A stretch of DNA of 64,000 bases. Source: Hydractinia symbiolongicarpus. Lineage: Eukaryota > Cnidaria > Hydrozoa > Anthoathecata > Hydractiniidae. The notes below the pieces were generated by a model. That model saw nothing but the letters and a program-made list of their open reading frames with translations, had not been told where the DNA came from and did no database searches. Where the stretch lies: positions 25,544,001 through 25,608,000 of the forward strand of contig NC_079883.1 of the NCBI RefSeq assembly GCF_029227915.1, read 5' to 3'. Each line of letters starts with the position of its first letter. The stretch's first letter is position 1. A program made the position numbers and the translations under genes. Below, piece by piece: positions 57,208-64,000 of this stretch.

Positions 57208-60200
57208 TTAATCTATCGTAGCAGCAATGGTATCTGATTGGGAACTATCAGAATTCTTGCGCATTTCGTTTTCCTTGGCCTGCATTCTTCTTCTTACTCT
57301 AACTCTTGTTGAAGCATTGATTTTTTCTGTATCTCTCCCATCGTCCTGTCCACCTCCTAAGATATCTTCCACCTCCCCGTCAGAACTCTCGCTCAGATCG
57401 CCGTACTCTTTTCTTTCGCTTTCTTTGAGCGTTTCTTTGTTGAGCGTACGCCACAAACAAATTAAGGTTACAATGCTGAAGATGGAACTGAACATCATCA
57501 AGTTAAACGTGATCGGCCAGTTATACATATAATACCTAAAAAGTAAAACTTTTACTTGAAACAGTATTTAGGTTTATTTGATGAGCACTGTTCAAAGATC
57601 TTACTCGTTTTAGTATTACTACCTAGAGCGCTTTTACATCGAACATACACAACCCTTCCAGTGGAAATAAAACGACGTGATAACAGTTTCAACAAAGTTC
57701 GCATTCATTCAGTTTATTACACACAAGACAGTAAGAAAAAGTAGTTTTTTGTGCAACAAGCAAAATTATGTTTTACGAAAGGAAAAAAAAGAGAAAGTGC
57801 TCTTTTTCTTCAATTTTTGCTTTGATTTAATTTTAAAGATTGTTAGGTACACAGCTATGGGCAAAACTTCCTGTTTAACCCATAGGTGTACAGAGCGACC
57901 CATTTCCACATGTGTCTTTTTGCTGATAAGGATAGGAAAGAAAGTATCTTAAATAAAATGTAAGCAAATGTCCGTGAGGTCTTCTAATGATACAAACATG
58001 TTTATAAATCAACAGCAGACATCTATCTTATCTTTATTATCTCTTTAATAATAGCCGTCGTCTGTCGTCGTTCCACGGCACACAAAATAGCGTGTAATTC
58101 AAAGACGGGCGAGCATGTAGATTGATTCACGGGTCACCGACTAGTTTCTTTAATAATAGTGGTATTCTATCTATCTGTAAAACGTCCTGCTACGGTACAT
58201 AAAATGGCATGTAATTTAAATATGAGCAAACCCGGTGGATTTTTCCACGGTGGATCTATTCATGGGTTAACGACTAGCCTATATCATAATGCTCACCGTA
58301 CGTTTTCTTTGCCTATCTGCGAGCCAAAATGGTAGCTGTGAGGGGTAACAGGCAAATTCTTGTATATGTTTCCACGTACTAACGACTAGTATATGTAGGT
58401 CTAGTGTAAGTCAATCAAGATCACTTCATGTACGGTAAAGTACATTGAGAAAAAATAAACATGTACAATCTGCTTAACGGGAAAAAAATAGCTACTTGCG
58501 TATACAATTTGCTGCAATCTCTTATGGTTAAAAAGTACTTTCTGGTGGTTAGAAATAATTTAAGTCATGCTGCAAAAATTTGCTCCACCCAGAAGGTCTT
58601 AAACAACATGCGCATCTTACCGAACTCCAGTGAAGAGAGCAGTGATTTTAATCTGCGCAGAATACATCTGTATATACTTTGAATGAATAGTGATTCGCGC
58701 CGACATTGCTGGACGATACTATAAATGAAAAATATGACTTCATTAGAATGAGAAAACACAAGTTGATGTTACGCATTTTTTATATAATTTAAAGGGGTTG
58801 TTTAAATCGCGATACAACATAATTTTTGAGAGATCTAATTTTCGCAAAGTTGGCAAGTCCTAATATTTCGCTAGAATTAAAAGAATTTTCTTAATTTACA
58901 CCATTACAGGATAAATAAGGAATACTTAGGTTAAAATTCACATTTCAATTATATGTCAATCTAGGTAATCTAGAAAAAAAGAGTGAAATTGCTTTTCAAT
59001 ATATAAGGAAAAAAAAACTAAATGTCGGGGCAATTAAATTTCACGAATTTTAAAAATAGGAGATTTCCAACAATTTTTTTTTTTAAAAATATGTTAAGGT
59101 AGTCCAGAATAATTTTAAAAAATGTCAACTCATATAAAAAATGTGGGATCGTGTTTACATCCAAAAAACCTAGATTCATATTCCTTCACAGATGTTAGTC
59201 AGTTAAAGTTTTCGCATTTTTCGAAGAGCTCACCAAAGACTTGATAAAAGAATAAGCGCAAGTAAACAAAGCATAGGTCGTTACCGAATCATCCATGAAA
59301 TCTTCCAATAATGGTAAAACCAGAGTTTGCTTTTGCTCTTTTATTCCTAACACTAATGGGAAGATATGAAATAATGTGCTGAGCGTCGTTAACAGGTTAC
59401 TTTCGTAGCGTAGCATCGTCTATACAAAAAAAAATCGTGCTTTTTCATTTCAAGGAACAGTTATATGTTTATTTTGATAGCTATTTTGAAAGCCCTTCCT
59501 CTGATACATCTCATTCTTGAAAAACAAAGGAGACATGAATAGTTGTATGACGTCATTTATAAGCAGCATGTTGAAAACAAATTATTTCTCCTTCGTCGAG
59601 ACATAGGTGGTCATTTCATTTGTTTTTCGCGAACAACAAGCTAATTACAATAAATTCAAGTGAGATAAGAAAACCAATTTTTTTATGTATGAAGTTTGGT
59701 ATTTTAACTCACAGCAACTGAACTACCGTAACACTACCATTTCTATGTAGTGTATGTGTTAAACGGACAATTTCATAAACACGGTTTATATTTTTATGTA
59801 TGTTACTGTTATTCTGACAACTACACATCTCTGAAGAATAAGATGTTATTATCAAAACTTACCGACCTGGATGAAGACGCAATTTTATGCCATGATTTAT
59901 CAAGCAGGTCAATCTGCACCATAAACATACCTATATGATTTTGAAAAAATGCTTTTAGAATATCATGCACACATTAAATTTGATGAAAAACAAAAAGTTA
60001 TTTTATATATTTTTATTTCATTCGTACATGATTTCAGTTGTTGTTTTTTGGATAGGGAAAAAAACACATTCGAATTAGTGAGAGTGTGACTTACATGCAC
60101 AAGAATGGAGGATTTCAAAGGAATTAAACAACGAAGACAAATTAGATTGACCTGACTTCATTTTCACATTAGTTGATGCTGAATATATGAGTATTTTCGG

Positions 60201-62671
60201 CTTACATTCCGCAAAAGGAAATAAATTATATAGTTGTGTTTAACAAATAAATGTTCCCTGAAAATTTTGAGATTTTAGTGGTTTCCATAAAGGATAGAGA
60301 AATTCCAAGGTTATTCGGGAAGATTTTATTAGTAAAAGTGTTTAGGATTTTTAGGATGCCCTGATAATTTAAATATAATATAAAAAATAAAAATAATATG
60401 TTTCAATAGTCTTTACCAATCTGTTTATTTCGTTCTGAAAGGGGCACCTCTAATTCTAAAGTGATATCATATGCTTGGCCACGTGTCAAAACCTACAAAA
60501 CAATTCAAAAAAGTATGCATAATTAACATTTAAAAAGAAATTGAAGCAATATTATATTTAGGTGTATGTTATGAAGTTTTGTTTCTTTGTTTTCTAGATG
60601 TGTCCTATTTGAGGAGCGACTTTACTCTCAGTTTGTGTCCACACTCAATCATTTTCTCTGCCCTTTCTTTCACATTTTCTTCTATTTTTTCTCATATCGT
60701 TTTTATTTAGATTTTAATCAAATATTAACTATTTTTTAGCTATTTTATTTTTTAGCTATTTTTTTTTTTTTTAACAGGACACATTTGTAAAGCAGATATT
60801 TTATCTGAAATGTTTTATCCTGTATAAATATTGATAAATAAATAAATAAATAAAACTCGTGGGACATGGTCATACCGCAATTTGTTGGTAAAAAAACAAT
60901 ACACTAGGAATAAAGCTTTCTTTTCTGTTGAATTTTCCTGAGAAGGCCTTGAGAAACACTAATCTCTGTTATAAGTTCAGTTAATCAATTTTTTTAAAAA
61001 CCAGCAGGCATGTACAATTTAAAGGTCACACAATTTGTACATAAATACGAAATGGTGATAATATAAACACTTTTTTAACAAAACTTGGCTCATGTTTACT
61101 TATTCGACCTTTATTTACATGATAATACAAAGGTAGGTGGTGTGATTGAAACGATATAAGTTTTTCCAGTATGGATTTGTTTTAAGCAAATTCTGCACAC
61201 TTACGATGTTTGTTTAACAAAAGATTAGTTCATACAAAACAAATAATAAAAAGAAAAAGAATAAATAATGGCCAACCCTAATCCCATCATCAGCAGCTTT
61301 TGAAGAATCGTGCAATATCAACTCTGCTGAAGGGAATGAGCACAAAGCATCATCAACATTCCTACCACAATCAGCTCTGCAAGAAACGGTAAAGCAGTTT
61401 AGTGACAACAGATGCAAAACTGGTGGAAAAGGAACATTATCATCATTCATCATTCTTGGCTTACCGTCCGTTTTCCATGATAGCAAGGGTTGGACGAGGT
61501 ATATTAATGACCCTCTTCCAATCTGATCTAGACTGTGTTAGATCTAAACTCAACTTCCTCTGTATCAAGTCTGTCTTTATAACCTCTGGTTAAGTCTTTC
61601 TCTGGGCTTTGCCTCAAGAACTATCAAGTCTCAACACTTTCTTACCCAATTATCCCCCTCCATTCCTTCCAAGTGCTCCAGCCAATTCAATCTTCTTATC
61701 TGGATAACATCTTTAACTCTATGGATAGCCCGCTTCTTAGCTCATCTGAACTCTTTCTGTCTCTTAGACTGGCGTTACACATCCACCTAACCATTCTCAT
61801 ATCATTCCTTTCTAAACGGTCAAGATCTTCCTGTTTCACTGCCCACGTCTCACTACTGTACAACATAACACTTCTTTCACAGGCCTCATACAACCTACCT
61901 CTTAATTCAATTGACCCAAGTAACAGAAGTTCTCAACTATCTCTAACGAGCCACTGTTGTACATCATTGAAGCTGGAAATACTTCATTCTCTATAATCTC
62001 ACCTTTTCAAGGCTTGCATACAAACTGAATGTCAGCTCTTAACATATTAATTATATATATACTGGTTTTTGCATTACGCCTATATCATTTCAGACAGATG
62101 TGATGACTCAAGACTATGATTGGCTGGTTAGTATAACAATAAGTGGCAATCGGTTTTACAATTTTTATGATATATATAATCAAAACCTGTGCTTGGAATA
62201 TTCTGGTAAAACTCAGAATTTAAAAAAACTACACAAAAAAATTAGATAACAAACTTGAGGTTAATATTGCATTATTTTCAACTGCTAACTTACAAAACAT
62301 TATGAAAGTTGGAAAAGGGAATAAGCAAAGTGACAGAAAAACATTTGAAGGTAATAAAACAGGGACAAGTCTTCATACATTCACAAAAGATCTCCTAACA
62401 AATAAGCTGAACTCAAAAAGTACGTCCCTTGTAAAGAAAATATGTCTGTTAAGTTGAAATTCTTCATGAAACAAAGGATAATATTATAATACAAAGATGT
62501 TCAAAAACATACTAACCTGTACTGAAAATGAACAGGTTTAATGTGCAGGGCAGTTGGTAAATAAAAAAGATAAAAACAAAGAAAGACAACCAATGACATC
62601 ACAAAAGCATATACGATAAACCAATAGGCTTTCCATAGCGCTGATAGCAAATTAAAGATTAAGGGTAACAT
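57208..62671 (-). CDS. BSCL2: seipin homologue (ER lipid-droplet assembly protein)
   Basis: Seven coding exons on the minus strand: 62671-62517, 61376-61277, 60492-60417, 59930-59863, 59419-59285, 58718-58621 and 57535-57208, 960 nt, 319 residues, all phases consistent. Seipin forms ER oligomers that organise lipid-droplet biogenesis. TM1 lies at about 18-40. The lumenal domain follows with HIKPVHFQYRADCG (human: LSPVHFYYRTDCD), LTRGQAYDITLELEVP (human: MYGQPYRVTLELELP), GMFMVQI, SSSRSTMLRYES (human: SSRSVMLHYRS) and ITIHSKYIQMYSAQIKI (human: IEIHSKRIQLYGAYLRI). TM2 (about 215-237) starts YNWPIT (human: YNFPMT). The 80-residue acidic/basic tail is cytosolic and poorly conserved. The exon 2 donor (AGG|GTTGGC) is weak. 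An acceptor 9 bases before the ATG shows a spliced leader exon or trans-splicing. Introns carry a LINE tail and CCCGTGG repeats. Confidence 0.93.
58040..58392 (-). repeat. three tandem CCCGTGG-family copies in seipin intron 6
   Basis: On the minus strand each copy starts with CTAGTCG-like sequence and carries CACGGG/CCACGG hairpin remnants and an AAAATGG(C)AT or AAAATAGCGTG segment before the next. Copies span about 58040-58147, 58148-58277 and 58278-58392, the last being the most decayed. They lie head-to-tail like the pair in ADCK1 intron 7. Confidence 0.55.
61440..62040 (-). mobile_element. 3' fragment of a non-LTR retrotransposon in seipin intron 1
   Basis: The minus strand at 61893-61696 encodes MLYSSETWAVKQEDLDRLER and MRMVRWMCNASLRDRKSSDE, the C-terminal region downstream of the RT domain in a widespread LINE group. 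The frame breaks beyond it and the 3' tail matches 5254-5430. The element is 5'-truncated and decayed. Confidence 0.75.
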
Positions 62672-62821
62672 AATTTAGTCCTAAAAATGAACAAAGTGTA
62701 TATGTATATATAAAGCCAATGCTTATGTATCTTAATCACATATATACAACCTTAAATTGTAAGGTCCCATAATTAAAAATAATTCCTCTTCTTGTTTACA
62801 GAAATGTAATATTATTAATTA

Positions 62822-63262
62822 CACTAGTATCTAGTCCCGTGGAAAAATCCACTATAGATACCGAACAAAAAAACCCAGCAAAATAGTGAATGAAATTAAC
62901 CATAAGATCATTGTTTTTTTCATCAAAACGTTTTGTTGTTAATTCCATTCAAGCGGGAATAAATAAAACCAACATGCTTATCATATATTAGTAAGGGAAT
63001 AATAAAAATTAATTACCTGTGACTTTTGTGTAATAAAGTTTACATCATTACACAAAGGTTTTTATGAGAACAATATAATAAATTAACTGTGACTTTTTTA
63101 AAACAATAATTTTAAATCAATTTGAAAAAGCACACAAGACAGAATAAAAATAAAAGTTTAGCAAAAGTGACATGTTACAGAGACTGTTTCTTTAGAAAAA
63201 ACAACACATCCACTTTGCCTGTTACAGATACATGGAACTGGCGTATTATTACATATACACTT
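62822..63262 (+). repeat. CCCGTGG-hairpin repeat, long diverged copy
   Basis: It starts ACACTAGTATCTAGTCCCGTGG plus AAAAATCCAC and ends ATCCACTTTGCCTGTTACAG, GGAACTGGCGTATTATTACA. These ends match 14255-15428; the middle is diverged. Confidence 0.6.
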
Positions 63263-63784
63263 TCTCTTTGGTTTTAATTGTGTAAATATAAAAATAGGTA
63301 GCTTTCTCAATAGTTTTGCAATGAAAACATTGCAGTTCACATGTTTTCAATTTTTTTCTTTGTTTTCAAATTTTCTTTGTTGATATTTCATCCATCTTGT
63401 GATCGAGCATTATAAGTTCGTTATTATTAATTCCTTGCATAGTTGTGGTGTTTAACCTTAACAAAGTAGCTGCTAAACGCGCAAATTCATACTTTTCAAA
63501 GCCAAGATCAGTTTACAAAAGAAATGGGACAAGAGAAAAAATAATTTTACTTCTAAACAAACTTTTATAAAAATGGTCATCAGCGAGTGGAAAATTTAAC
63601 TGATATTGCCTGGATTGAATTTTAATCCAAAAACACGTGAACGCAAAGAAAAAAATGTTTACTTGGATCCACTACTGGCGGTGTATACTTTGTGTACAAT
63701 GGTGAACAGAATAAATGTAAAGGCAGTGGGATTCAAGGATTCAGGGGTAAATTTTTAAGAAGAAAATAGCGACTTGTAGCCTAT

Positions 63785-63965
63785 TGATGGTATAGCTGTC
63801 GTTTCAAGTTCGCTTCAGGTCTTAAATTTAAACCCTTCCCTGGCCTAGTCATGCCAGAGACTATAAAAGTGTAAATCCTTCCTTTCTACTTAGCTAGCTA
63901 GCGTTCTCAGCAGCCATGAGAATAGGATTGATAAAGCCTGATAAAACCACATAAATTCACTTAGC
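63785..63965 (+). mobile_element. tRNA-derived SINE (family 2), decayed copy
   Basis: It shares the body string GCCAGAGACTATAAAAGTG and GAGAATAGGATTGATA with the copy at 56391. Box A (GGTATAGCTGTCG) and box B (TTAAATTTAAACCC) are mutated. It has no AAT tail before the window becomes unique. Confidence 0.65.
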
Positions 63966-64000
63966 TAAATCCCTAGTGCACAAACCAAGCTCAAAGATGC

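Larger units (their letters stand above)
62672..64000. other. upstream of seipin, repeats only
   Basis: A splice acceptor (AG at 62682-62681) sits 9 bases before the seipin ATG. The rest holds a CCCGTGG-family repeat and a SINE head. No promoter or leader exon could be placed. Confidence 0.4.

Noticed and set aside
57227-57532. Plus-strand 101-codon ORF opposite the last seipin exon.
   Set aside because: It is the shadow of the seipin C-terminal exon, whose identity is supported by homology and splice phase.

Overview
This is an AT-rich eukaryotic window: short exons with GT/AG introns, AATAAA polyadenylation signals, TATA boxes and many dispersed repeats. The gene set (pinin, ADCK1, seipin, an NDUFA4-like cytochrome c oxidase subunit, a class A GPCR, a BTB protein) is animal. 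Base composition, gene structure and the retroelement types fit a cnidarian, perhaps a hydrozoan. That placement is inference; no taxon-specific marker was checked.

Left part (1-27 kb, plus strand). A pinin homologue (eight coding exons, 779-7099) is followed 1.3 kb downstream by an ADCK1 homologue (nine coding exons, 8433-26955). The last ADCK1 intron is 10.4 kb and holds, on the opposite strand, an intronless 988-residue GPCR, a 5'-truncated non-LTR retrotransposon with its A tail, a 20-bp satellite and a 15 x 42-bp minisatellite with a 209-codon antisense ORF.

Middle part (27-44 kb). This stretch is mostly mobile-element debris: a 1.6-kb DNA transposon with inverted ends around a broken integrase-core transposase, a 44-bp satellite, a truncated C2H2/reverse-transcriptase element, a tRNA-derived SINE, a possible helitron relic and a pogo-type MITE. 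The one convincing gene is a single-exon BTB/POZ protein (37365-38099).

Right part (44-64 kb). A secreted orphan protein (minus, four exons, TATA box), an NDUFA4-like gene (plus, three short exons), a small mucin-like membrane protein (plus, two exons) and a complete seipin homologue (minus, seven coding exons, 62671-57208) were assembled from conserved splice phases. The NDUFA4 gene lies between two inverted 275-bp repeat copies. Further SINEs and a CCCGTGG-hairpin repeat family fill introns and spacers.

The cellular genes cover ordinary housekeeping roles: splicing (pinin), mitochondrial lipid homeostasis (ADCK1), lipid droplets (seipin) and respiration (NDUFA4). There is no sign that they form one pathway. 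The less ordinary material is the nested GPCR with its overlapping uORF, two taxon-restricted secreted or membrane proteins, the minisatellite ORF, and splice acceptors placed just before several start codons, which may mark spliced-leader addition.
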